A stretch of DNA of 64,000 nucleotides. Origin: Riptortus pedestris. Lineage: Eukaryota > Arthropoda > Insecta > Hemiptera > Alydidae. Below, piece by piece: positions 1 to 12,139 of this stretch; position 1 is the first letter of the stretch, and each line of letters starts with the position of its first letter. Both the position numbers and the translations under genes were made by a program. The notes under the pieces were generated by a model that was not told where the DNA came from, did not search any database, and was given only the letters and a program-made list of their open reading frames with translations. The DNA is taken from contig CM032233.1 of NCBI GenBank assembly GCA_019009955.1, positions 10,700,001-10,764,000 on the forward strand. The letters run 5' to 3'.

Positions 1-256
1 TTATTTAATTGTTTTATTCTTTTTCTCCTTCTGCCATTTTTTAATGAATTCATTGAGTGCCCTGAGACTTGCTTCATCTTTAACAAGCTCTTCTATGCCT
101 GGGTTGTAATTATATGTGATGTCCTTGAACAGGATCCTACTTCTTGCTTCATCATATAAGTGTGCACTCCATCAGCACGTGTTCTGGCAGTTTCACTTGA
201 GTTCGCCTACAAGCGCAGTGTGGTGATTCTCTCCTCTTGAACCTGTGGAGGATAAT
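1..256 (-). pseudogene. C-terminal end of a non-LTR retrotransposon ORF2 (fragment)
   Basis: The minus strand reads to a TAA stop at 3-1. The last 50 or so codons are open, with DEARSRILFKDITYNYN and then an acidic/lysine-rich tail ending NEFIKKWQKEKKN. Just upstream a shifted frame reads HVLMECTLY, matching the His-x-Leu-x-x-Cys part of the cysteine/histidine motif near the C-terminus of R1/Jockey/I-type LINE polymerases. Frame changes and stops show it is dead. No RT core is visible upstream. The assignment rests on this terminal motif only. Confidence 0.45.
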
Positions 257-1400
257 GGTATATGGACAATCACCGTGTCCTGAGAGGAAACTGTGATAGT
301 AGGACGGTGTCTCAAGCAAATGATTTTTTTAGGGGGACTTATAGATCGCACCTTTCATTTCATAAATACACGCCGGTCTGGGCAAACCTTTGGAAGGTCT
401 TTTCTTTCCCCTTGCACTTGACAACAATAACAGGGACAGCTCTTCCAGCTATGTCGCTCTTCTATGCGGCCTCAGTGTTTCAGCTCCTGTGTCCCACAAT
501 CAGGTTTAACTACCTCCACGTGCAAAGGCCCCTTTTTCCTTGTGCGAGGCAGTCCACTTCAAAACGACTTTTCAACGGCCGCTTCTGTAATGACCTTGTT
601 GGAGTTTCTTGTTGTGAGTGCCACAGAGAGTATCAGGGCACAAGCCATATCTTTTCACTAGCGCTGCTCGTTGTCACTGAAAGGCAAGAGCCCTCTGTTT
701 CAATGGTAAACCCAACACCCCCATGTTTAGCCCTTAAAAGGAGAAACCGCATCGGAGAAAGGTGAATAGGTCCTCCCAGCTAAACTATTTTTGATAAGCA
801 TATAACCTTTTTAAATGGTCCCTACTGGGCCTTCTAAATCATGGATCTTAATTTTACCTACCATTTATTTTCAAAATATATTGTTTGGTGTCCACCCGTA
901 ATTGTTGAGTGGATATATCCGCACGCCATTTTAGGTTTATCGAATCCCTGTAAGTCTTGGTTGTGACTCCTAATGGTAAAGGGTCAATGTGGGTAACTGG
1001 CCTGCCGATTTTTTGTGCTACTTAAAGGGCGTTAGGAGTGGGAGACCAGACTTCGGAGCGTCTCAATTAACCAGACACAACATCCCTGCCAAGCGCCAGA
1101 TAAGCATCTGCCTGTATCAATAACGCACACTCTCTTAAATCAGTTTCGTTTGGAGATAACCCCATACCAGTATTGCCATGCATTAGAGTCCATACAAGAC
1201 TTACTTGTCCTTTTATCTTGCAAGAACCGTACAGTCCTTTTCTATTTTGGCTGTCCCTAGACATCGGACCTATAAGGGGCTTGGAGTCTAGGTGAGGCAG
1301 GTAGGGCTTGCAAATTAAATAAAGAGTCGTCCGGTCCTCCGTCCTATAGTCATTATACTTGTGATGCTTTCCGAGGTTAGGGTTTTGTAATGGGGATCGG
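257..1400. other. GC-richer anonymous stretch, possibly an LTR relic
   Basis: Clearly richer in G+C than the surroundings. Short open frames on both strands match nothing I recognise. The part from about 880 to 1390 has LTR-like features: a TGTCCACCCG start, an AATAAA at about 1317 followed by a GTC/CCG-rich run, and no coding content. I could not find a partner copy in the window, so solo LTR is only a guess. Confidence 0.2.
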
Positions 1401-1472
1401 TGTCTTTATGTGTCTCTGTCTAGTCTTTGTCTGGTTCCGTGCCGTCCGCGTCCGTCCTTACGTACCGTCTAT

Positions 1473-1790
<318 letters not shown>

Positions 1791-2015
1791 AATACTATTA
1801 TTGAATAATCTAATTACTTATGGGTCGCTATCCTTTCAAATTGAAATTAAACTGTTATCATATGATTTGGTAAGTTATAAGTATCAAACAGAACTTGGAA
1901 ATAATTTGAAGAAAGCTAGTAATTTCAACTCCATTACATTCTACCTAGACCTAAGCTTTAGTGAACACGAGTGGGTCACTTTATAATAGAATAACCTTTT
2001 TTTATTTGATTCTAG

Positions 2016-2342
2016 AGTCTGGGTTCTATTGATAGCCTCTACGGCATCGAAAGATATTTGCCGGCGGGCCTTGTTAACCTTCAGCTGTCTAGTTGCATTT
2101 TTTTGTCTCATCAATTTGCCACTGAAGCATTACCAAGGCTAACCAAGTTAAGGAGACTACATCTAGAAGACGGACTGATTGAATGTCCTACGGAGGCCAT
2201 ACTGGATGCAGTATCAAACCTTCCTGAGCTTAGAGAACTAGGTCTGGTTGATGTTTCTGTTAATTCAAGGTTTCCCACAGCTCTGGCTCAGTGTAAGAAC
2301 ATCAAATACCTTCACATCGTACCAATTTTTTTACCCCAAATG
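2016..2342 (+). CDS. Copy 1 exon: LRR segment
   Basis: Acceptor TTCTAG before 2016, donor GTTAGT at 2343; 109 codons, both boundaries phase 0. The peptide begins SLGSIDSLYGIERYLP and contains leucine-rich units such as LPRLTKLRRLHLEDG and LPELRELGLVDV spaced as in LRRs. One codon longer than the copy 2 exon. Confidence 0.8.
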
Positions 2343-2374
2343 GTTAGTACATTCTTTCTCACTAATTTGTATAT

Positions 2375-2428
<54 letters not shown>

Positions 2429-4872
2429 GTATGTAAGTATGTATGCATGTATGTATCAAGGTATTACTATTGATGTATTTAAAAAAGAAGTTTTTTTTTA
2501 AATTCACACATTTATATACTGTAAGCCAATAAAGATAAAAACTTTTAAATTTTGCAGCTGTTTCAATTCCAAATTAGTCCAAACATCTGACTGACAAAAG
2601 CAAATATAGTGTGTCTTCATGATGATATTTTCAATATGATTATGGGAAAGCTAGGATATAATAAAATTGAGAAAGTGCCTCTCTCGGAGCAGCAACAAGC
2701 ATAGTTTCCACCTGCTTCAAACCACACTCTATGATATCATCCACAATCTATTCTCTATTTCTCCAACAAGAATACAATTTCTGGAATAAAATATACATAA
2801 TATATTGTTCAGAATATATTTTTCAGTAATCAACATTTTTTGTAGTACAACATTTATATTTGGTGGGGATAATTTTATCTGGACAGTTTTAGATTGATGA
2901 TATCAAAATTGAAATTCTTTCCATGTCTATTTCTAAATGTATTTAGATAATGAATATTATCTACATGCATACTTTTATTTCCCAAGTTCTGGTATAAGAC
3001 ACTTGTGATCTCATATCACCACGTATTCTCTATTTATATGCAAAAAAAAACTGATGAGTAGAAGGGGAGGTTTACTCAAGGAAGAAAACAAAAATGTATG
3101 AATAACTTGCTTAATACTTGAGTTACCAAAAATGCATGGAACAATTATAGAAAATCAAAAATTTAACAAGATTGATATTATAACATTTTATGATCTGACT
3201 CATAATAAAGGAGTTGTATTGAATTTTCAAACCCTCCATCTCTAAAACACCACTATCCAGTTCCAGAAATATCTCGGTTAATATTCAGTATAGAGAAAAC
3301 ATGTCTATAACAACATTTATAGAAAATTATAAAAATAGCGATATTTCGTTTCATATTGGTTTTTCGGCAAATATGCACATAAAAAAGTTGTTTATTTTGA
3401 TATGTAGAGTAACTTTTGTTATATCCACTTTCGTCGTATTCCGAAGTTTAAATGCGTTATACGCAAAAAATTATAGCGGGAGTCAACAATATTATTTGGC
3501 ACAAAAGACTCAACTAAATAAACCTCGGTATGTGAATTAGCAGTGATGTCTTAATTATCATAAGCTATACCAACATTTCTAGGAATGGACAGGAGTGGGG
3601 GTTGTAAGGAAGGCCTGAAATTAAAAATAGCGGTATTTCATTTTCTACTTGTTTTTATGCAAATACGCACATTGCAAAAGTTGTTTATTTTGTTATTTTA
3701 AGTAACATTTATTATATTCACTTTTACCGTATAACAAAGTATAAATGAGATATACATTAAAAACTAAAGTGGAAGCCAACAATTTTGTTGGGCACTAATG
3801 ATTGAACCGAAGTTAACAAAACTCGGTATGTGTAATAGCATTAATTTTTCCATGATTATAAGCTATATTAAAATTTTTAGGTTCTAACGGGAGTGGGGGT
3901 TATGAAGGAGGTCTGAAATGAAAAATTCGCGATATTTCATTTTCTGTTTGTTTTTCGGCAATCGTGCACATCACAAAAGCTGATTACTTTTTCATTTAGA
4001 GTAACTTTTGTTTTATAATTTTTTTTTGTAAAATAAGGTATGAAGCAAGTAATTTGCGTAGACATATTGACATGCTCAACAATTCTTTCCAATATGAACT
4101 ATTCAGATACGTCACCTGGATAAATTAATTCAAATCCATGTTAAAATTTTATCTTTAATAATTCAAATCTTTATTATTTTTTAACGTCAGTAACAGATTG
4201 GACCAAGTAAAGTATACGGCCTCCCCCCCCCCTTCTCTTCACCCAAACATTAATTCATGAGAAACGCCAGTTGGCCTTTAAGTGTATTTAATGCTTATTT
4301 AATTAAAACGTGAACATTTTTTGAAGAAACATTTTTCGTATTGTGAAGATAATGTAATCAGATTTATTAATATAATTTAATGTATTACAGGATTGAAATC
4401 CTAAATGAGTTTGCACCACTGAGCATAGGGGGTGTGGGGTGGGGGTTACTTCCTTTGTCATATCTCTTCTTCCGCTTCTCTGCCGACCCCATATTAGTCT
4501 ATGTTTACTCGATAATTGATGCTTACACTTTTAGCAATGCAGTGTTATTCTCAGGGATGTGAATATGTTTAATACTCATAAATAAATAATTTAAAAGGAT
4601 GAACACTGAGGAAGTGAACCCGGTTATTTCTGGTATTTATTAATTCTGCTATGTTAATATATGATGTATTTACTGAACACGCCATGAACCAATATGAATA
4701 TACAGTTTACAATCGAGACTCACAAAAGAGTATTTTTAATGGCGGTTATGACATACCTAAAACAGCTGTCACCATTGGGCTTTGTACCGCATCAAGAGAA
4801 AAGAAATTATATTCATACATGGTTTGGATGACAGAATAATTTCTATGATTAATGAGTTTTATGGTCCATTAC

Positions 4873-4915
<43 letters not shown>

Positions 4916-5126
4916 CATAGGAGACGGGAAATATAAAAATATTGAACACAGTGAAACCTTACAGAACAAATAATTTTATTATTAACAAATCCATAGCAAC
5001 GACGGGTATAAATCCTAAACAATGGGACTGGGAATGTCAAAATGTTTTGCAAAGTAAAGCCTTGCCAAAAAAATACCACTTCATGCAGCCTCAAATGAAT
5101 TCCAGGGCGAAGACGGGTACCTTAGC

Positions 5127-5188
<62 letters not shown>

Positions 5189-5939
5189 TCCGCACACGCA
5201 GGGCTGCGTAAACTAAGCGAATTTTCCACGTGAAGATTTACAATAGATAAATGTAGATACTGGGTTCACCGCCAAGAATATTAAGTAAATAAATACAAAC
5301 AGTAATATTTCTGTCAATTTTACATTTTAATAACCTCCGCAATGAAAAGCGTCTGAATTATTATCAAACAGGTTAGCCAACCTCTCAGAGCTGAATAGAT
5401 AGATAGATAGAAATATTCTACACCGGAAAGAAAAACAATCACTTAAATATATCTGATTATAACATATTCATTTTATTGAAAACAATTTACTATAGCTAGT
5501 GCAGTAATTTATAATGAATAAGAATAATGCTTATCTCAATCACTCACCAGAATGTATTTGCATATATCTCACAAAGTAAAAGTTCAATGAAAATGGTATT
5601 TAACCTTGGAATATTAATATGACATAAGTAGGAGTGGGGGTTTACTAAAAGCCGAAAACAATAAAATCTTAATATCTCGTTTAATATTCATGATACAAAT
5701 AATGTGTATAGAACAACATTTATAGATCATTCAATTTGCAATAAGATTAATTTTGTACAGTTTTTTGATCCGGCGTATAGAAACGGAGATATTTCGAATT
5801 TTCTAAATTTCCCCTCTAACCCCCCCCCCTTCCTCTGGTATGCTTTCAGCAATTAAGGAACTGGAACTCTCTTTTTATATATGATAAAATATTAAGCTTG
5901 GTAACAATAAAAAAAAATTGTGACTGCTAGAGCATTAAC

Positions 5940-6009
<70 letters not shown>

Positions 6010-7971
6010 ACACACATATACATATACATATACATACTAGCTAAGGTACCCGGCTTTGCTCGGGAAATCATTGGAGTCTGAATGATGGTTTTTATTTTTG
6101 ATAATGCTTCAATATGCACAATTACACTTCCTGTCGGGGTATATAGTTGTCCCGTGACGGTTAGGCTGAGGACTTATAAAATAGAAATTTTAGTCTTGAA
6201 GAATAAATGAAAATAAGTCCCTAGGCAATCTCCTCACCATTGTTTGACACACTGTGAATAATTCAAATCATAATCATGGATAGCGTTTGTTAGAATTAAA
6301 TATTATCTATGATGTACATATTTCCTGACATAAACCAATCCGAGATTGTGAGCTTAGTTTTATACATAATAGTAAATTTGAGTAGAATGCAATTCCATCA
6401 TTTCACAGGAAATAAGTTTACACAATTAACTGAGTTAACCTCCTAACAACTTCTGCCCCCTCATCAGCATCAACATTGCTTTGCTCAAATTATTTATTTA
6501 AAACATTAAAGAAAATATTTTCTAGTAAATTATATACCTGATGTAAATAAATAACATTGATACCCTAAAAATAATTTAATTTATATTCTAAAAGTGAGCT
6601 GAGGGAAAGAGATTGTAACACTCCCTGCAAACTAAAATCATATTGAGTTGAAACTCATCTTGTCTTTTGTTATAATAAATAACAAAGTTATTTTCTAATT
6701 AAAATAAATGGCAATTGAGATCCGGAGAAGGGGGAGATTAGTTACCTCCCTAATCCAAATCATAATTAGAGCTTTCATATAAACCTAAAGACATAACACG
6801 ATTTGTCATAATATACCTATATTACAAACAATTTAATGAGTAATAATAAAGTTGTTGTGTTGTTGTTCTAGCAATATTGGTAAAGCTTATAGTCATGGGG
6901 GTGTTATTACTAATTCACGTAGCGAGTTTAGTTTAGCTCGTGCCAGTCTTTTGTGCCCAAAATAATTGTTGACTCAGCTATTGGTATTAGCTTATTTCTC
7001 ATTTAATCTTCTGTATACAACCAAAGTGTATATAACAAAAGTTACTGTAATGACAAAATAAACAACATTTGTTATCTGTATCATCGAAAAATTAATACAA
7101 AACTAAATATCCCGGTTTTTCATTTCAGGCTTCCCTTATAACCCCCACTCCTGCTCATTTTTAGCAATGTTGGTACAGCTTGTAATCATGGAAGATTTAA
7201 TGCTAATTTACATATCGAGTTTTTTTAAGTTCCGTTCAAATGGTTGTGCCAAATAAAATTGTTGGCTTCCGCTTTAGTTTTTAGTGAACATCTTGCTATA
7301 TGAACAAAGTAAAATAACAAAAATTACTCTAAATAACAAAATGAAATGCATTTGTCATGTGCATATCTGCCGAAAAATCAATAAGAAACGAAATATCCTA
7401 TTTTTAATTTCAGGCCTCCCTTACAAACCCCACTCCTGATCGTCCGTAAAAATGTTGGTACAGCTTATTATCATGGAGGAGTTAGTGCTAATTCATATAA
7501 CGAGTTTTGTTTAATTCGGTTTAGTCTTTTGTGCCAAATGAAATTGATGCCCACTATAGTTTTTAGCATATAACTCATTTATACTTTGGAATAGAACAAA
7601 AGTGTATATAACAAAAGTTACTCTACGTAACAAACTAAACAACTTTTGTTATGTGTATATTTGCTGAAAAAGCAATACAAAACGAAATATCGCTATTTTT
7701 AATTTCTATAATAAAAGCTAAACATCTATTTATGGAAAGCAAATAACTGTGTTTTGTATTATTATAAATGTTTAAATTTATTTTCAGCCTTTGGAGGTAA
7801 ATGAAAGAAACCACTTGGTGTATGTTGGAGTAAAATCACTGAGTTCAGTCCTAGAACACCTTGTATGGGGATTTACGCTACCAGAAATGATATACACTAG
7901 GCATTATATCTGTAAGCTGGAACAAAGTTTTTAGTTATAATTCTATATAATAATACTTTTATACCTAATAG

Positions 7972-8032
<61 letters not shown>

Positions 8033-9530
8033 TAAATATATCTCTTTATATACCTTCATTTTTCATATATAGTAGTCTTATAAGCTGACCTTTTGGTTTT
8101 AAGTTAAATGTGATTATTAACACTATGCAGTATATTGTTTATGAATGCTCCGAGAACGTTTAAGTAGTATACCATTTTATTTGGTGTACATTTTGAGGAA
8201 CCTATTAAATTGAAATCAACTTGATTTTGTGCATATGTAGCAACCATTTCTCAACTTAGATTATAAGAATGTTGTATATCATTGTGTAGAGGTGATATTT
8301 TTCAAGATCTTGTCTGTTTTCTCATCTCAGTTGTAATATGCATGTTCTCGTGGTGTATTATTCCAAAAAAACAAAAAAAAAAAACAACAACTGTGTGCTG
8401 GAGCCAATTAATTAGCAGGGACAGTTCTACACAGCCTGAATTTGGGCATCTAAAACCAAAGTTAAGCAGAATTACATTTTCTGGTGTATTGAGTGGGATT
8501 TTAGTTTACTTGCTTTACTTCATTCCCATTTTACTATTATCCATTATATGATTTGTTTATGAATTCATTTTAATATTGTACTAGTGGTAACACATGACAT
8601 GTCAGGGTATATATATACCCTAATATAAATATATTTCTCATAGAATAAATTACACTCACTTTTGTTCATCTCATTAAGACAATCTTCACAGAAACCATTT
8701 AAAAGAAGTTAAATTATCACCTTTAAATATATTAGATTTTGTGGAACCTCTTGGGAAGTATAACATGCTATGTAAAGTAAGTAAGTTTATTCATATACCT
8801 CATTAATTAATCAGAAAATGCACGTAAATCAGAGACTAAGTGCAAATGTCCATGCAGATTCAAACTATGCCATTTAGGCCTAACTTATCCTTTGTCAACT
8901 GAAAGGCCTTTGCCGAGTATTTTCCTCACTGCAATACTGTTTTCAGAACTGTAACAGGCATCCGAGACCTTCACACTCTCAAGAGCAATATTTACCCTTT
9001 CCAGTTCCCAGTACCACTTGGATATAGTCAGATGATATGAAGAGATACCACCTAGTGCAAAAGTCATTTCATCTTGAAACTGGTCTACATTTAAACCAAT
9101 TGTGACATTATGTAGTTATTGCCTATATCTCAGTTTCTATACCAAATGCCATAGCAACCTGCCCATTACTCATGGAGTTTTCATAGGCAACATAATTATT
9201 TTTTTTCAGTACTTTTCAGCTGTTAGAAGAACAAAATGTTGAACTTAATTGCAGAATTTAATTTTGTCCACATTGAAAAATTTGTTTACTTCATACCCTC
9301 ATTTCCATTTGTTTGTTTTGTAATAGTGATGAAAGTTTTCTTATGTTTCAGGGAAACGTATGTATCCGATTACTGGTAGTATTACCCCTATAGAAGTTCC
9401 TTGTATGTTAATGACAACCGCTCATCAACAAATAAGAACAATTTCCATAATTAGTCTCCCCGATTTGCAGTTAAATATCTCCAGAGAACTTCCACTTGCA
9501 AAGGTTGTGGTTCAAGAGCATAAGCTATAG
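2016..9530 (+). CDS. F-box/LRR-type protein gene, copy 1: three 3' exons in the window
   Basis: Three exons join in frame: 2016-2342 (phase 0), 7788-7911 and 9352-9530, ending in TAG. They encode about 168 residues of leucine-rich repeats and C-terminus, closely matching the last three exons of copy 2 (30963-34041). Copy 2 carries an F-box upstream, so this copy is presumably also the LRR end of an SCF ubiquitin-ligase substrate receptor, by homology only. All splice sites are GT-AG and no stop interrupts the frame, so it may be functional. The F-box exons are not seen in 1-2015: they lie left of the window or are lost. Intron 2343-7787 is 5.4 kb, against 1.6 kb in copy 2, because Helitron-like elements have entered it; intron 7912-9351 carries an AT microsatellite. 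Confidence 0.7.
2376..2426. repeat. (GT)n microsatellite
   Basis: Pure GT run just inside the copy 1 intron. The equivalent place in copy 2 (31313) holds an AT run. Confidence 0.95.
3300..4110. repeat. Array of ~290-bp degenerate units
   Basis: The block containing GGAGTGGGGGTTGTAAGGAA recurs at about 3589 and 3887. Between repeats are the same AACAACATTTATAGAA-like, CGATATTTC and CGGCAAATATGCACAT blocks. The same units occur inverted at 6850-7710 and 17880-18540. Confidence 0.7.
4878..4909. repeat. Poly(A) tract
   Basis: A run of 32 A residues inside the family B element; possibly the scar of a retroposed insertion. Confidence 0.9.
5130..5184. repeat. (AT)n microsatellite
   Basis: Pure AT run joining the 3' end of one Helitron-like element (5129) to the 5' end of the next (5191). 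Confidence 0.95.
5191..5939 (+). mobile_element. Helitron-like repeat, family A, plus orientation
   Basis: Begins TCCGCACACGCAGGGCTGCG followed by TAAACTAAGC. The same terminus occurs inverted at 15853-15895 and 18735-18778. The body (AGGAGTGGGGGTTTACT, then GATATTTCGAATTTTCTAAA, then TTGTGACTGCTAGAGC) matches 15430-15800 and 59880-60270 on the other strand and 28850-29110 and 32320-32560 on this one. It ends at an AT tract, so the usual 3' palindromic part is missing here. No coding content. Confidence 0.55.
5940..6005. repeat. (AT)n microsatellite
   Basis: About 65 bp of pure AT at the internal AT position of the family A repeat. Confidence 0.95.
6037..7710 (-). mobile_element. Helitron-like repeat, family B, minus orientation
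   Basis: The left end read on the minus strand is CCCGAGCAAAGCCGGG, TACCTTAG, CTAG, followed by AT-rich DNA. The ~285-bp units occur at 6850-7710, with the block ACCCCCACTCCTG at about 7140 and 7425. No 5' terminus is found before copy 1's exon at 7788, so this copy is 5'-truncated. It forms most of the extra length of the copy 1 intron. Confidence 0.5.
7788..7911 (+). CDS. Copy 1 exon: LRR segment
   Basis: Acceptor TTTTCAG before 7788, donor GTAAGC at 7912; 41 codons plus one base. The peptide includes VGVKSLSSVLEHLVWGF. The copy 2 counterpart (32873-32987) starts nine bases further in. Confidence 0.75.
7973..8028. repeat. (AT)n microsatellite
   Basis: Pure AT run in the last intron of copy 1; absent from the matching place in copy 2. 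Confidence 0.95.
9352..9530 (+). CDS. Copy 1 terminal exon with stop
   Basis: Acceptor TGTTTCAG before 9352. The frame runs for 59 codons after the split codon, contains VPCMLMTTAHQQIRTISII and LPLAKVVVQEHKL, and stops at TAG 9528-9530. A weak AATAAA lies at 9688. The same exon in copy 2 is 33863-34041. Confidence 0.75.
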
Positions 9531-10867
9531 TGTATTCATTTTCATCTTCACTGCTGCAGGGATATGCTTCTGCCTTCAGCATTATCTTCATCAGTTTTCT
9601 AATAATATAATACAGATATAATTCTCACTAAACTTACTTATAGTTTGGGATAATCTTTCTGGCAAATCATTTTCAAATATCGATTATAATAAACAAAGAT
9701 TAAAGTTTAAAAGATATTTTGTCAAGAAAAAAAAAATAACTTTGTTCTGTCTTTTGACCGCTTGTTAAAGTTTGTCTGAGTGATAATCACTTCAATTATA
9801 CAGGCAAATTACATTAAATCTTGTTTTGAGAGCTTGGTCTTGCTCCCCTGCTACCTCGTTTTAGGTCTATTAGGCTTTTCTGTTGGTCTTGAATATTTTT
9901 TAATGGGGGTTTACTTCGCAAAATTCACCCACAGGTGCTTAATATCTTGGTCACATTGACTTACACTGCATTTCATCATCTCTATTTCAATATCCTAGTC
10001 TTTATTAAAACTCAGGTTGTCTGTTAAGTTCTATTCTTTACAATGTCTATGTATTTCTTTGCTTCTTCTATGATCTATGATTCTGATATTCTTTTAATTT
10101 ATGGTGTACTTTCTGAATCACTTGGCTTACTTTAGCCAGTATTTTGGGTGTCACCTTTCTACGGTTATAGAGATGCATTCTTTCACGCCCACCTTTATAG
10201 CATTATAAACTTTTTTAGCATTGTTTAAAGTACTGTACTTTCAATTTCAATCTAGATTTACAGCATCAAGAGTTTGGGTTTAAAATTCCGTGTTCAGGAT
10301 TTTGAATTGTCACTCTATTGTTTCAAATATCTCCCTTTTCTGGGCATTAAGTTGTACTTCGATGGAATCAAGTCGTTGGATTTTTATTTTCAAATTATAA
10401 CGTAAATGTTTTGATCAGGAAATTTAATTTTGAAGGCCACTCCTTTCTCTTATCTACTTCCTGATTTACACTCATTTCAATATCAAAACTGAATCCCTGT
10501 CCATCTGTTCCACCTAAACCCCTGGCAAAACATATCATCTTTTATCTCTTCCCCAAGTTTATCTTCTATTTTACAGTTATTTACTCTTTAAATGATTTAT
10601 CACTGAAAATCTTTCGTACCATAGCTACCCTGCGACATCCTTTATTTCTGTGTTTCTCACTTCCAGAAAAAAATAATTCACTATTTGCCTTTAATTTTCA
10701 AAAAATAATTCCTTTACTTGTAATAAGCCTAAATATGATTTATTATAATAAATATAATATTTCCTATAGCCTATCATAGCCATACATGGTTAATTTTTTT
10801 TTTACTTGTGGATTTGTAAATCAGACTAAACATTTTTTTAAAATTACTAAAGAAACACTAAAATAAT

Positions 10868-10905
<38 letters not shown>

Positions 10906-11560
10906 CAAGCTTTTACTTAGGTAGCAACAATTATGCAAATTGTGACAAAGGGAATCGCCCCACGTTGTTGGTCACCAGTAATATAACCCCCCGAGGGGTG
11001 TTTAATTATATTATTCTTATTAAAATACCTTTACTGGGCCATTGAGTTAGTAAAAATGAATGTCAAAAATTCGAATGATGATTTTAATTTAGACTGGTTG
11101 TTGCTCCTCATTTGTGTTCACAAACCTGTGTACTTTGTTTGCATCACTGAAATATGTGTTAAATTTGACCATTGCAATTTGTAATTGAGCAATATATAAT
11201 TTGTATTATAATTAACTTAGTTTAAGATATGGATTTGAAATGAATCAATTCTCTATACTGTGAATAAAATGTAAACTTTACTGTATTTTTTTTTTTTTTT
11301 ACCTTACTTCTATAATTGTCATTAATACTGTTCAGTAAGAGAAACGTTAAATGATTTCTTGAATAAGCTTCAATTAAAGCAACTAAGAAAATGAGTATAA
11401 ACGTATAGATTCAGGTTGGAATAGGTCTGGACACAAATAAAGTAATTAAGTAGTCAATAAATACTAGTTTAGTTAAATATATACCATTTTAAATATCTTA
11501 ACTTTTTTTTCACCTTGCAAGAATAATTAGATAAAAAATAAGTAGATAAAATTGATATTA
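9531..11560 (+). other. 3' flank of F-box/LRR copy 1, duplicated at 34042-36165
   Basis: No coding region seen. The sequence aligns by eye with the 3' flank of copy 2 throughout, with shared phrases such as GGTCTATTAGGCTTTTCTGT and ATAACCCCC-GAGGGGTGTTT. It ends near 11560, where the copies diverge. A (GT)n microsatellite lies at 10870-10903; the other copy has CT/AT runs at 35286-35338 at that place. Confidence 0.7.
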
Positions 11561-12139
11561 AAAACAGTTTACAGTTATCTTTGAATTTCAATAGAGTAAC
11601 TTTTGCAATCTAAGATACAAGAGATTAAAGTTGAGATGCTTGTTAAACCTAAACTTTTTGGAATATATGTCTCAAATCTAAATGTTAAAAATATAACTAA
11701 AAATGATTGGGATGAGTCATGCCATATCATGAATGAAAAGCAGACACTGTGTCCATGTGGCAACGACTAAATTGTACCTCTTTGTACTAAGTTTCACTCT
11801 TTCAGTCCGGGCCCAGCAGTTCAGACCTTTTTTCAACAGGGACAAATTGCTGACCAGGTCATCCAATTTGGCTTGGCTGATCAAATGTGGCTTTTAAATG
11901 TCACTCAGTCAGGATCATATGTATGTTCTATAGCTGCAGCATCACTTTTATTTTCTTCTGTATTTTTTTCTTTGCTGTTTATTGCATTGGATAAAGGAGC
12001 AATTGGTACTAGGGTAATCTGTACTGTGCACTATAGGCTTTAGGGCGAACTGACAATCTGGATACACAATTTTTGACTTGATTATTCTGCAGTAGTCGGA
12101 TATGTACACCATGCAGAAATATCCACCTAAAGGTATGGA
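11561..12139. other. AT-rich spacer, nothing recognised
   Basis: Beyond the duplicated block. Short open frames only, without motifs or splice structure. Confidence 0.4.

Larger units (their letters stand above)
3060..5129 (+). mobile_element. Helitron-like repeat, family B, plus orientation
   Basis: The right end has a GC hairpin-like sequence (CCAGGGCGAAGACGGG) and then TACCTTAGCTAT directly against an (AT)n tract. Other copies end in CTAG (6037, 17122). A short 3' hairpin followed by CTRR next to A/T is the hallmark of Helitron 3' ends. The body holds an array of about 290-bp units (3300-4110) and a flank (4130-4600) that recurs inverted at 17270-17690. The left edge is not resolved. No Rep/helicase is encoded, so it would be non-autonomous. 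It sits in the copy 1 intron. Confidence 0.5.

Noticed and set aside
262..765. 167-codon open frame on the plus strand
   Set aside because: No recognisable motif, no splice or start context. It lies in a GC-richer block where long chance frames are expected.
4849..6119. Short frames with Tyr-Ile repeats and poly-Phe
   Set aside because: Products of (AT)n and poly(A) tracts inside Helitron-like repeats.
8282..8551. 89-codon frame in the copy 1 intron
   Set aside because: No homology pattern and no counterpart frame in the copy 2 intron.
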